Source: JANNGZ01 sp031404155 (lineage in GTDB: Bacteria; Pseudomonadota; Gammaproteobacteria; Burkholderiales; Burkholderiaceae_C). From it: a stretch of DNA of 59,114 nucleotides. Location of the stretch: assembly GCA_031404155.1 (NCBI GenBank), contig JANNGZ010000135.1:1-59114 (forward strand), given 5' to 3'. A model generated the notes under the pieces. The model was not told where the DNA came from and searched no databases. It worked only from the letters and a program-made list of their open reading frames with translations. Shown here piece by piece: positions 1 to 8,479 of the stretch; the first letter of the stretch is position 1, and every line of letters begins with the position of its first letter. The position numbers were made by a program, and so were the translations under genes.

Positions 1-39
1 GGGCCAGGCGATTGGGGCGGTAATGGAGGTGTCGGTCAT
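1..39 (-). CDS. 5' end of a divergent gene, possibly phosphotransferase AmgK (partial)
   Basis: An ATG at 39 on the minus strand opens a frame that runs off the left edge (MTDTSITAPIAWP, 13 codons). Only 32 bp separate it from the lptD start. In Burkholderiales a sugar or aminoglycoside phosphotransferase (AmgK, cell-wall sugar recycling) commonly lies divergent from lptD. The identity is inferred from that neighbourhood alone, because no diagnostic residue is visible. Confidence 0.4.
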   Translation of the reverse strand, partial: MTDTSITAPIAWP

Positions 40-71
40 GCGCGCTCGGGTTCGGGGCGGCGTGGGCCCTC

Positions 72-2519
72 ATGGATAATCGATTCTACAAACCGCTCCC
101 GGCTTCAAGCCCTTGGCGACGCTCGATGTTCTGCGCCCGGCTGGTGCCTCACTCCAAGTTGACTCTCTCGCGATTCGGCGCAGCTCGGTTCAACCGCGGC
201 GCCGCCGCGCTGGTGCCGCTGCGCGTCGGCGCCGTCGCCACGTCCGCTTTCCTGCTCTGCCACGCTGCGGCGGCGCAGACGCCGCCCACGCGGCCCGCGC
301 CTCCCGCATCCGCAGCGGCGAGCGCGGCCGATCAGCCGGTGAGCCTGCAAGCCGAACGCATCAGCGGGCGGCCGGATATCGAGGCGGTGGCCGAGGGTGC
401 GGTGGAGCTGCGCCGCGGCAATGTGCTGATCCGTGCCGACCGGCTCACCTACCGCAGCGCCGAGGACCTGGCGCGCGCCACCGGCAAGGTGCGCCTGGAC
501 CGCGATGGCGACCACTTCTCCGGCAGCGAGATGCAGTTGCAGATGCAGCGCTTCGAAGGCTATGTGCTGAACCCGGAGTACTTCTTCGCGCGCACCCAGG
601 CCGGCGGCCGCGCCGAGCGGCTGGACCTGCTCAGCCCGGATCGATCGCGCCTGGTCCGGGCCGACTACACCAGCTGCCCGCGCGCCGGCGGCGGCGCGCC
701 GGCCTGGCTGCTCACCAGCGAGCGGGTGACGCTGGACTTCGAGGCCAACGAGGGCGTGGCCGAGGGTGCCGCGCTGCGCTTCTTCGGAGTGCCGATCCTG
801 GCCGCGCCGGTGTTGAGTTTTCCGCTCACCGACGCGCGCAAGTCTGGCTGGCTGCCACCCTCGCTCAACCTGGACAACCGCAGCGGCATCGAAGTGGGCG
901 TGCCTTACTACTGGAACATCGCGCCGCAGCGCGACGCGACCCTGACGCCGACCCTTCGCTCGCGGCGCGGCCTCGGCCTGGACAGCGAGTTCCGCTACCT
1001 GGAGCCGCGCTACCGCGGCAGCGTGCAGCTCAACCTGTTGCCCGACGACCGGGTGGCGCAGCGCTCACGCCATTCGCTGCGCGCGCTGCATGCCGGCCTC
1101 GCACCGGGCGACGTGAACTACAGCGCCGAGGTCTCACGCGTCTCGGACGACAGCTACTGGAAGGACTTTCCGCGCGACACCGCCACGCTGTCACCGCGCC
1201 TGCTGCCGCAGGACCTGCAGGCCGAACGGAGTTTCGAGCGTGGCGGCGTGTCCTGGTCGCTCTACGGGCGGGTACAGCACTGGCAGGTGTTGCAGGATGC
1301 GCTGGCGCCGATCGAATCGCCCTACCAGCGCAGCCCGCAACTCGGCCTCTCGGGCCGCGCGCGTCTGGGTGGCGGCATAAACGCCTCGCTGCAGACCGAG
1401 TTCAACCGCTTCACCTTGCCCGACGGGGCCAGCGCCACACGCCTGGACGGCCAACGCTGGCATGCGCTGGCCGCCTTGGAGCGGCGCTTCGAGTTCGGCG
1501 GCGCCTGGTTGACGCCCCGCGTGGCCTTGAACACCGCGAGCTACCGCACCGAGCAGCCGATGGCCGACGGCCGCCGCCAAGCCTCGCGCACGATACCGAG
1601 CCTGAGCGTTGACAGCGGCCTGAGCTTCGAGCGGGATGCGCAATGGTTCGGCCGCCCGCTGCGCCAAACCCTGGAGCCCCGGCTGCTCTACCTGAACACG
1701 CCCTACCGGGCCCAGAACACGCTGCCGGTTTTCGACACCTGGGGCAAGGACTTCAACATCGTCTCGCTGTTCAGCGACAACGCCTTCAGCGGTGTCGACC
1801 GGGTGAGCGACCTGCACCAGCTCACGGTCGGCGCCACCACGAGGCTGCTCGACCCGGACAGTGGTGTCGAGGCGGTGCGCCTCGGGCTGGGCCAGCGGGT
1901 GCTGTTCCGCGACAGCCGCGTCACCGCCAACCCGGACGGCTCACCCGACGGCGCAACGCTGGAGCAGCGGGTGTCGGACCTGCTCGTCTTCGGCTCGTCG
2001 AAGCTGGGGCGGCTGTGGACACTCGACGGCGCGCTGCAATACAGCCCAGAAAGCCAGCGCGCGACCCGCTCGATCCTGGGCGCACGTTATTCGCCGGGGC
2101 CGTTCCGCACCGCGAGTCTGCGCTACCGGCTCACCCGAGACGTGAGCGAGCAGTTCGAGTTCGGCTGGCAATGGCCAGTCTACGGGCCGGCAAGCGACGG
2201 GACGCCGGCCACCGAGGCCTGCCGCACCAGCATCTACAGCGTCGGCCGGGTCAACTACAGCCGGCGCGAGAGCCGCATCACCGACTCGGTGGCCGGCTTG
2301 GAGTTCGACTCCGGCTGCTGGATCGCCCGCGTCGTGGCCGAGCGCCTGTCCACCGGCCGTACCGAGGCGACCACCCGCCTGCTGCTGCAACTGGAGCTGG
2401 TCGGCCTGTCGCGGCTGGGCTCCAACCCGCTACAGGTCTTGAAGGACAATATCCCCGGTTACCGGCTGCTGCGCGAGAAGCGCGACGAGACGCCGCCGCC
2501 CCCCGTTTTCCGCGAGTGA
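72..2519 (+). CDS. lptD: LPS-assembly outer-membrane protein LptD
   Basis: LptD is the outer-membrane beta-barrel that, with the lipoprotein LptE, inserts lipopolysaccharide into the outer leaflet. The 815-residue product has a long N-terminus with a hydrophobic signal segment ending near AAAAQT. An LptA-like beta-jellyroll follows at about residues 90-190 (LQAERISG, AEGAVELRRGNVLIRADRL). The rest, from about residue 270, is barrel sequence with alternating polar and aromatic residues. Cysteines in the N-terminal domain (TSCPR) and near the C-terminus (EACRT, SGCW) could form the disulfides known in LptD. surA follows after 7 nt, so the barrel and its chaperone are probably co-transcribed. 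The start is uncertain: no strong ribosome site precedes the ATG at 72, and an in-frame ATG at 126 is an alternative. Confidence 0.93.
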   Translation: MDNRFYKPLPASSPWRRSMFCARLVPHSKLTLSRFGAARFNRGAAALVPLRVGAVATSAFLLCHAAAAQTPPTRPAPPASAAASAADQPVSLQAERISGRPDIEAVAEGAVELRRGNVLIRADRLTYRSAEDLARATGKVRLDRDGDHFSGSEMQLQMQRFEGYVLNPEYFFARTQAGGRAERLDLLSPDRSRLVRADYTSCPRAGGGAPAWLLTSERVTLDFEANEGVAEGAALRFFGVPILAAPVLSFPLTDARKSGWLPPSLNLDNRSGIEVGVPYYWNIAPQRDATLTPTLRSRRGLGLDSEFRYLEPRYRGSVQLNLLPDDRVAQRSRHSLRALHAGLAPGDVNYSAEVSRVSDDSYWKDFPRDTATLSPRLLPQDLQAERSFERGGVSWSLYGRVQHWQVLQDALAPIESPYQRSPQLGLSGRARLGGGINASLQTEFNRFTLPDGASATRLDGQRWHALAALERRFEFGGAWLTPRVALNTASYRTEQPMADGRRQASRTIPSLSVDSGLSFERDAQWFGRPLRQTLEPRLLYLNTPYRAQNTLPVFDTWGKDFNIVSLFSDNAFSGVDRVSDLHQLTVGATTRLLDPDSGVEAVRLGLGQRVLFRDSRVTANPDGSPDGATLEQRVSDLLVFGSSKLGRLWTLDGALQYSPESQRATRSILGARYSPGPFRTASLRYRLTRDVSEQFEFGWQWPVYGPASDGTPATEACRTSIYSVGRVNYSRRESRITDSVAGLEFDSGCWIARVVAERLSTGRTEATTRLLLQLELVGLSRLGSNPLQVLKDNIPGYRLLREKRDETPPPPVFRE

Positions 2520-2526
2520 GTCGCCC

Positions 2527-3882
2527 TTGAAGTCATCCTCTTTGCCGACGTCGAAGTCTGGTTTTTCCGCGCTCGCCCCAGCTCTTGGCTTCGCCGCGGC
2601 GCTTGGCATCGCGCTTGCTGCCGCGGCGGGCGCGTCGGCGCAGGGCCGCAGCACGCCGCGCCCGGCTGACCATATTGCCGCGGTGGTGAACCAGGAGCTG
2701 GTGACCGCAGGGGAGGTGCTGCAGCGCATTGCCCGGGTGCGCGAAGACGCCCAACGCGCGGGCCAGCGCTTGCCGCCGGACGCCGAGATGCGCCAGCGTG
2801 TGCTGGAGGCCTTGATCGAGGAGCGTGTCGTGCTCAGCCACGCCCGCGACAGCGGCGTCAAGGTCGACGAGCCCGACGTCGAGCGCGCGCTCGCCGGTGT
2901 GGCGGCGCAGAACCAGATCAGCGCGGCGCAATTGCGTGAGCGCCTGCGTGCCGACGGCGTGGACTTCGCGCGCTTTCGCGCCGACCTGCGCGACCGCTTG
3001 TTGATCGAGCGCATCCGCGAACGTGAAGTGCCGCCGCGCATCCGCGTCAGCGATCTCGATATTGACAACCTTATCGCCAAGCAACGCGGCGCGGCGGTGG
3101 GCGGCGCCGAGCTGAACATTGCGCAGATCCTGGTCACGGTGCCCGAAAGCGCTGCCGCCCCGGTGCAAGCCGAGCGGCGCGCAAAGGCCGAGGCGGCGCT
3201 GGCGCGCGTGCGCGGCGGAGCCGACTTCGCCACGGTGGCGCGCGAGTTGTCCGAAGACGCGAACCGCGAGCGCGGCGGCGAGATCGGCCTGCGCCCGGAG
3301 GCCCGGCTGCCCGATCTCTTTGTCGAAGCGGTGAGCAAGCTCAAAGTGGGTGAGGTGGCGCCCGCGCTGGTGAAAAGCGGCGCCGGCTTTCACGTGTTGA
3401 AGCTGGTGGCGCGCAGCGAAGGCGCCGCGTTCAAGGTGACCCAAACACGCGCCAGGCACATCCTGCTTCGGCCGTCGGCGCAGCTCAATGCGCAGGCGGT
3501 CACGCGGCGCCTCGCCGACTACAAGCGTCAGATCGAAAGCGGGGCCGAGCGCTTCGAAGACCTGGCCCGCAAACATTCGCAAGACGGCACCGCCGAACAG
3601 GGTGGCGACCTGGGCTGGGCCGCGCCCGGCAACTTCGTGCCCGAGTTTGAAGAGGCGATGCATGCGCTGGCGCCCGGCGGCATCTCGGCGCCGTTGCAAT
3701 CGCGCTTCGGCATTCACCTGATCCAGGTGATCGAGCGGCGCGATGTGGCGCTGGACGAGCGCCAGCAGCGCGAGCAGGCGCGCAATGTGCTACGCGAGCA
3801 GAAGTTCGACGAGGCCTATGCCGAATGGGTCAAGGAATTGCGCGCACGCGCCTACGTCGAATTGCGAGAAGCACCGCTTTGA
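2527..3882 (+). CDS. surA: Periplasmic chaperone and peptidyl-prolyl isomerase SurA
   Basis: SurA escorts unfolded outer-membrane proteins, LptD among them, across the periplasm. The 451-residue product has a signal peptide ending near ASAQ (residue 39) and an N-terminal SurA chaperone domain at about 45-180 (IAAVVNQELVTAGEVLQRI). Two parvulin-type rotamase domains follow at about 200-300 and 315-415; the second has the typical RARHILLRPSAQ opening and a GGDLGW motif. Its TTG start lies 7 nt after the lptD stop, which fits translational coupling. The next gene is rsmA, 40 nt downstream; pdxA, which often sits between these two in related genomes, is absent. Family assignment is secure from domain order and context. 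Confidence 0.95.
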   Translation: MKSSSLPTSKSGFSALAPALGFAAALGIALAAAAGASAQGRSTPRPADHIAAVVNQELVTAGEVLQRIARVREDAQRAGQRLPPDAEMRQRVLEALIEERVVLSHARDSGVKVDEPDVERALAGVAAQNQISAAQLRERLRADGVDFARFRADLRDRLLIERIREREVPPRIRVSDLDIDNLIAKQRGAAVGGAELNIAQILVTVPESAAAPVQAERRAKAEAALARVRGGADFATVARELSEDANRERGGEIGLRPEARLPDLFVEAVSKLKVGEVAPALVKSGAGFHVLKLVARSEGAAFKVTQTRARHILLRPSAQLNAQAVTRRLADYKRQIESGAERFEDLARKHSQDGTAEQGGDLGWAAPGNFVPEFEEAMHALAPGGISAPLQSRFGIHLIQVIERRDVALDERQQREQARNVLREQKFDEAYAEWVKELRARAYVELREAPL

Positions 3883-3922
3883 GGCGGGTGCGGCCGCAGC
3901 CGCGGTCCAGGTCAGCTCGGCG

Positions 3923-4708
3923 ATGAGTGGCCATATCGCGCGCAAGCGTTTTGGCCAGCACTTTCTGGTCGACGAAGTGGTCATCTACCGCATCGTCGAC
4001 CTGATCGCGCCGCGCCCCGGCGAGGCGCTGGTCGAGATCGGCCCGGGCCTGGGCGCGATGACCCACCCGCTGCTCGACCGCTGCGGCGCGCTCACGGTGA
4101 TCGAACTCGACCGCGACCTGGCCGCGCGCCTGCGCAAACGTGCAGGGCTCGAGGTGATCGAGGCCGATGTGCTGAAGGTGGATTTCGCCGCGCTCGCCGC
4201 TGAACTTGCCACTGAACTTGCCACTGAACCTGCCGCGAAGCTGCGCGTGGTGGGCAACCTGCCCTACAACATCTCCACGCCGATCCTGTTCCACCTGCTC
4301 GACGCGGTGGGCCATGTGCAGGACCAGCACTTCATGCTCCAGAAGGAGGTGGTCGAGCGCATGGCCGCGGCGCCTGGGAGCAAGGCCTACGGGCGGCTGT
4401 CGGTGATGCTGCAATGGCGCTACGACATCGAAAGCATGCTCGACGTGCCGCCCGAGGCCTTCGAACCGCCGCCGCGGGTCGACTCGGCCGTGGTCTGCAT
4501 GCGGCCCTGGCCAAAAGCGCCCCTGCTCGACCCGGAGTTGCTGGGTGAGCTCGTGATGGTGGCGTTCTCGCAGCGGCGCAAGCTGCTGCGCCACACCCTC
4601 GGCCGCTGGCTCGACGCCCGCGCCTTCGGCGGCAGCTTCAACCTGCAGCGCCGCGCCGAGGAAGTGCCGGTAGCCGAGTACGTCGCCCTGGCGCAAGCGC
4701 TAGGCTAA
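3923..4708 (+). CDS. rsmA: 16S rRNA dimethyladenosine transferase RsmA (KsgA)
   Basis: RsmA dimethylates two adjacent adenosines in helix 45 of 16S rRNA late in small-subunit assembly. The ATG at 3923 gives the canonical opening ARKRFGQHFLVD. The SAM-binding motif VEIGPGLGAMT and the catalytic NLPYNIS motif are present, and 261 residues is normal for the family. The frame is open well upstream, but those residues do not look like RsmA, so the internal ATG was chosen. A 12-bp unit is repeated three times at 4199-4234 and adds an ELATELATEPA stretch between the acidic SAM-site loop and NLPY; this looks like local slippage within a surface loop. The gene is the last of the lptD-surA-rsmA run and faces a bidirectional terminator. 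Confidence 0.95.
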   Translation: MSGHIARKRFGQHFLVDEVVIYRIVDLIAPRPGEALVEIGPGLGAMTHPLLDRCGALTVIELDRDLAARLRKRAGLEVIEADVLKVDFAALAAELATELATEPAAKLRVVGNLPYNISTPILFHLLDAVGHVQDQHFMLQKEVVERMAAAPGSKAYGRLSVMLQWRYDIESMLDVPPEAFEPPPRVDSAVVCMRPWPKAPLLDPELLGELVMVAFSQRRKLLRHTLGRWLDARAFGGSFNLQRRAEEVPVAEYVALAQALG

Positions 4709-4721
4709 AGACGAAAGGAAA

Positions 4722-4741
4722 GGGCCGCCCGAAGGCGGCCC
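4722..4741. terminator. Bidirectional hairpin terminator between rsmA and the barstar gene
   Basis: A perfect 8-bp GC stem (GGGCCGCC / GGCGGCCC) closes a 4-nt loop between two convergent genes. On the minus strand the loop reads TTCG, an extra-stable tetraloop, and is followed by TTTCCTTT. That makes it a good intrinsic terminator for the ribonuclease/barstar pair; on the plus strand it would end rsmA. Confidence 0.75.
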
Positions 4742-4766
4742 GCTGTAGTTGTTGGCGCGAAGCGCG

Positions 4767-5342
4767 CTACGCTGCGTTCAACCACATCGAGGTATCGAAC
4801 GCGCTGCTCATCAAGGGCATGTTCATGCCGAAGCTCGCGTTCGCGGCCGCCTTCGGCGTGCTCTTGGGTTTCTCGCTGCCACCACCGCCGCTGCCTTGAG
4901 CGGTCTCGACCGTGCGGTCCCATTGGCCACCTTCCTGCGAGCGGGCGACGCAGAACGAATAGAAACAGCGGAACGGAATACGGCGCTCGGCCCAGAAGTC
5001 GGCAGCGTCGCGGAACACGTCGAGCAGCTGTTCGCGCGCCTCCCGGTCGAAGCGCGAGTTGTCGGGCAATTGCTCGAGCACCACCACGAACCCCGGCTGC
5101 GCGCCGGAGCGGTGAACCAGGTCGGTCATGCAGTCGTAGAGCGCGTCCAGGTTCTTGCCGAAGTGCTGCGGAAACAGGAAGGCCTCGGCGATGCCGTCGA
5201 GCACTTCCTGCTTGGATTGCGCGTTGACGAGATTGGCATAGAGGAAATGTTGGCCCGCCTCGGCGGCGGAGCTCATCAGGTCCTCCACGCGGTAGGCGCG
5301 GATCGATTGAACGATGTTCGGACGGACGGTCTGCAAAAGCAT
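4767..5342 (-). CDS. Barstar-family ribonuclease inhibitor
   Basis: This is a cytoplasmic protein of the barstar family, whose founding member blocks barnase by plugging its active site. The diagnostic stretch FGKNLDALYDCMTDL is present and carries the two aspartates (barstar Asp35 and Asp39 equivalents) that contact the enzyme. The start at 5342 follows a GGAGG ribosome site. At 191 residues it is about twice the length of Bacillus barstar. The extra C-terminal part holds a glycine/serine linker (GSGGGGSEKP) and a hydrophobic end of unknown role. It lies directly downstream of the secreted ribonuclease gene on the same strand, so this is most likely its immunity protein. That pairing is an inference from context. 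Confidence 0.85.
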   Translation of the reverse strand: MLLQTVRPNIVQSIRAYRVEDLMSSAAEAGQHFLYANLVNAQSKQEVLDGIAEAFLFPQHFGKNLDALYDCMTDLVHRSGAQPGFVVVLEQLPDNSRFDREAREQLLDVFRDAADFWAERRIPFRCFYSFCVARSQEGGQWDRTVETAQGSGGGGSEKPKSTPKAAANASFGMNMPLMSSAFDTSMWLNAA

Positions 5343-5380
5343 GGTCACGTTCCTCCAGTAGTCACAAAAATTCGGTCGCC

Positions 5381-5878
5381 TCAGTTCACGATGCGCTTGA
5401 AGGTCGCATAGTGATCGGCGGTGTAATAACAAGCCTGCGGGTGGTGCGCCGGAGCGCCGCCACAAACGATTCGCTGGGCGCCTCGATCACGCGCGCCCGG
5501 CGTTTTCACGGTGTATTCACGGTAATAACCGCGCTCCCGCCGCGGCAGGCTGCGTTCGCGGTTTCCGAACACCGTGCCGTCCTTGGAGTAAGGAAACGGG
5601 CCGCCGGTGCGGATCAACCGCTCGGTGGATTGCGCCTCGGCGGGCAGCGCCGCCAGCGCAACCACATCGTCGGTCGTTCCTTTGCTCCAAGCGCCAGCGG
5701 GTGCGGCCAGCGCGACGGCTGCCAGAGTAGCAAGCCCCCACTTGCGTAGGGACTGCCCCAATGACGACGGACAAGCGTAACTCACGGGGTTAACCCTGAA
5801 ACCTGAATACGCGATGGTACCGAAAGCGGCAAAAAATCTCAAGCCGAGCCTGCCCGTCCGGAGAGACCACAAGGCCAT
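5381..5878 (-). CDS. Secreted guanyl-specific ribonuclease (barnase / RNase Sa family)
   Basis: Microbial ribonucleases of this family cleave RNA after guanosine and are exported. The C-terminal 100 residues carry the family pattern: a substrate-loop segment GPFPYSKDGTVFGNRE, the catalytic Glu in REYTVKTPG, Arg in DRGAQRIVCGG, and His in TADHYATFKRI. A signal-like segment (LATLAAVALAAPAGAWS) starts about 45 residues in, so the true start may be a downstream GTG near 5777 rather than the ATG at 5878. An AAGGAG sits 18-23 nt upstream of that ATG, which is rather far. It forms a two-gene unit with the barstar homologue 38 nt downstream, giving a toxin-plus-immunity arrangement. Confidence 0.83.
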   Translation of the reverse strand: MALWSLRTGRLGLRFFAAFGTIAYSGFRVNPVSYACPSSLGQSLRKWGLATLAAVALAAPAGAWSKGTTDDVVALAALPAEAQSTERLIRTGGPFPYSKDGTVFGNRERSLPRRERGYYREYTVKTPGARDRGAQRIVCGGAPAHHPQACYYTADHYATFKRIVN

Positions 5879-6037
5879 TTAGTGAGCGCACGCTCTCCTT
5901 AGAGTCAAATTCTCATCTTCAAAGCGCGGGAAGCTAATGGTTTGCCGCAGTGCCACAAAATTGTTCGCTCGCTGAGGCTTGCACCAATTTGGTGGAGCCG
6001 TCGATTCACGGCGGCAACATCGGTGAGTGCAGGAAAA

Positions 6038-8332
6038 CTAGCGCGCGGCGTTCGCGTCGGCGACGGTCAAGGCCGTCATGTTGACCACCCGGCGCACAGT
6101 GGCGGAGGGGGTCAGGATATGCACCGGCTTGGCCGCGCCAAGCAGCACCGGCCCGATCGCGATGCCACCTCCGGCCGCCGTCTTGAGCAGGTTGTAAGCG
6201 ATGTTCGCGGCGTCGATGTTCGGCAGCACCAGCAGGTTGGCCTCGCCCTCGAGGGTCGAGCGGGGCATCACTTCGCGCCGGTAGGCGGCGTCGAGTGCGG
6301 CGTCGCCGTGCATTTCGCCGTCCACTTCGAGCCAGGGCGCCAACTGCCGCAGGCGGGCGAGCGTGTCGCGCATCTTCAGCGCCGAGGGCAGATCGCTGGA
6401 ACCGAAGTTCGAATGCGACAGCAAGGCCGCCTTGGGCTTGACCCCGAAGCGCAGCAGTTCCTCAGCGGCGAGCATCGTGATCTCGGCCAATTCGGCCGCG
6501 CTTGGGTCGGCATTGACATGGGTGTCTACCAGGAACACCTGCCGCCCCGGCAGCAGCAGGCCGTTCATGCAGGCGTAGGTGTGCACGCCCTCGCGCTTGC
6601 CGATCACCTGGTCGACATGGGCCAGGTGCGTCGCAGTGGTGCCCCAGGTGCCGCAGATCATGCCGTCGACCTCGCCCTGTTGCAGCAGCATCGCGCCGAT
6701 CAGGGTCAGGCGCCGGCGCAGCTCGATCTTGGCCAACTGCGCGGTGACGCCGCGCCGCTCCATCATCTGGTGGTAGGTCTGCCAGTAGTCGCGGTAGCGC
6801 TCGTCGTTCTCCACGTTGACCACGTCGTAGTCGCGTCCTTGCAGGAGCCGCAGCCCGAATTTGCCCACCCGTTCGGCGATGACGGCCGGCCGCCCGATCA
6901 GCGTCGGCCGCGCCAGCCCTTCGTCCACCACCACCTGCACCGCACGCAGCACCCGCTCTTCTTCGCCTTCGGCGTAGGCCACCCGCTTGTACTGCGCGCC
7001 CTTGGCCAAGGTGAAGATCGGCTTCATCGTCGTGCCCGAGGCGTAGACGAAGTTCTGCAGCTTCTGGCGGTAGGCCTCGAGGTCGGCCACCGGGCGCCGT
7101 GCCACGCCGGAAGCCGCTGCGGCCCGGGCGACCGCGGGCGCGATCATCGTCATCAGCCGCGGGTCGAAGGGTTTGGGGATCAGGTACTCGGGGCCGAAGC
7201 TGAGGGTCTCGCCGGCGTAAGCCGCGGCGACCACCTCGCTTTGTTCGGCCTGCGCCAGTTCGGCGATCGCGTGCACCGCCGCGATTTCCATCTCCACCGT
7301 GATCGTGGTGGCGCCCGAATCCAGCGCGCCGCGGAAGATGTAGGGGAAACACAGGACGTTGTTGACCTGGTTGGGGTAGTCGCTGCGGCCGGTGGCCATG
7401 ATTGCGTCGTCGCGCACCGCCTTCACGTCTTCGGGCGAGATTTCGGGGTTGGGGTTGGCCAGCGCCAGGATCAGCGGCCTTGGCGCCATCGTGGCCACCA
7501 TCGCCGGCTTGAGCACTCCCGCGGCGGAGAGGCCGAGGAAGACATCGGCGCCGTCGATCACCTGCGCCAGCGAACGCAGCTCGGTGGCCTGCGCAAACTG
7601 CACCTTGTCTTCGTCCATCAGCTCGGTGCGGCCCTGCCACACCACGCCGGCCAGGTCGGTGGCCCAGATGTTCTGGCGCGGCACGCCGAGCTTGACCAGC
7701 AGGTTCAGGCAGGCGAGCGCCGCCGCACCGGCGCCAGAGGTCACCAGCTTGATCTTGGTGATGTCCTTTCCCACCACCTTCAGCCCGTTGATCAGCGCCG
7801 CGCCGACCACGATCGCGGTGCCATGCTGATCGTCATGGAAAACCGGGATCTTCATGCGCTCGCGCAGGCGGCGCTCGACGTAAAAACAGTCCGGCGCCTT
7901 GATGTCCTCGAGGTTGATGCCGCCGAATGTGGGCTCCAACGCCGCGATGATGTCCACCAGCTTGTCCAGGTCGGTCTCGGCAAGTTCGAGGTCGAACACG
8001 TCGATGCCGGCGAACTTCTTGAACAGCACACCCTTGCCTTCCATCACCGGCTTGGCCGCCAGCGGGCCGATGTTGCCCAGGCCGAGCACCGCGGTGCCGT
8101 TGGTCACCACCGCCACCAGGTTGCCGCGCGAGGTGTAGCGGAACGCGTTCGCCGGGTCGGCGACGATGGCCTCGCAGGCGGCGGCCACGCCGGGCGAGTA
8201 GGCGAGCGCCAGGTCGCGCTGGTTGACCAGCTGCTTGGTCGCGCTGATCGCCACTTTGCCTGGCGTCGGGAACTCGTGGTATTCGAGTGCGGCTTGCCTG
8301 AGTTCGGCCTGGCGGTCGTCGTGCTGGGACAT
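6038..8332 (-). CDS. maeB: NADP-dependent malic enzyme with phosphotransacetylase-like C-terminus
   Basis: The enzyme oxidatively decarboxylates malate to pyruvate and yields NADPH. The 764 residues match the long bacterial form. The N-terminal malic-enzyme domain (about 1-400) carries YSPGVAAACEAI, EDIKAPDCF, FHDDQHGTA and a GAGAAALACL dinucleotide fold. The C-terminal third (about 430-764) is a phosphate acetyl/butyryltransferase-like domain that in relatives is regulatory rather than catalytic. It stands alone on this strand and is divergent from a PAS sensor kinase across 147 bp. No C4-dicarboxylate transporter is nearby, so any regulatory link to the kinase is speculative. Confidence 0.95.
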   Translation of the reverse strand: MSQHDDRQAELRQAALEYHEFPTPGKVAISATKQLVNQRDLALAYSPGVAAACEAIVADPANAFRYTSRGNLVAVVTNGTAVLGLGNIGPLAAKPVMEGKGVLFKKFAGIDVFDLELAETDLDKLVDIIAALEPTFGGINLEDIKAPDCFYVERRLRERMKIPVFHDDQHGTAIVVGAALINGLKVVGKDITKIKLVTSGAGAAALACLNLLVKLGVPRQNIWATDLAGVVWQGRTELMDEDKVQFAQATELRSLAQVIDGADVFLGLSAAGVLKPAMVATMAPRPLILALANPNPEISPEDVKAVRDDAIMATGRSDYPNQVNNVLCFPYIFRGALDSGATTITVEMEIAAVHAIAELAQAEQSEVVAAAYAGETLSFGPEYLIPKPFDPRLMTMIAPAVARAAAASGVARRPVADLEAYRQKLQNFVYASGTTMKPIFTLAKGAQYKRVAYAEGEEERVLRAVQVVVDEGLARPTLIGRPAVIAERVGKFGLRLLQGRDYDVVNVENDERYRDYWQTYHQMMERRGVTAQLAKIELRRRLTLIGAMLLQQGEVDGMICGTWGTTATHLAHVDQVIGKREGVHTYACMNGLLLPGRQVFLVDTHVNADPSAAELAEITMLAAEELLRFGVKPKAALLSHSNFGSSDLPSALKMRDTLARLRQLAPWLEVDGEMHGDAALDAAYRREVMPRSTLEGEANLLVLPNIDAANIAYNLLKTAAGGGIAIGPVLLGAAKPVHILTPSATVRRVVNMTALTVADANAAR

Positions 8333-8479
8333 GGTGATCTTCTTTCGCGGTGGGCTGCGCGGGTGCCGCGGCGCCAGGATTCTAGAAGCGGGTCAGCAGT
8401 TTCAGCCCTTGCGGCACGGGAGCGCATCGGCGGAACTGCGTAGCGCCCCGCCGGGGAGCACGGCGATACTGGTTTGGCC

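Noticed and set aside
5942..8443. 833-codon open frame antisense to maeB
   Set aside because: It mirrors a complete malic enzyme. The translation is rich in His, Arg, Gly and Gln with no domain, as expected from GC-biased third positions on the other strand.
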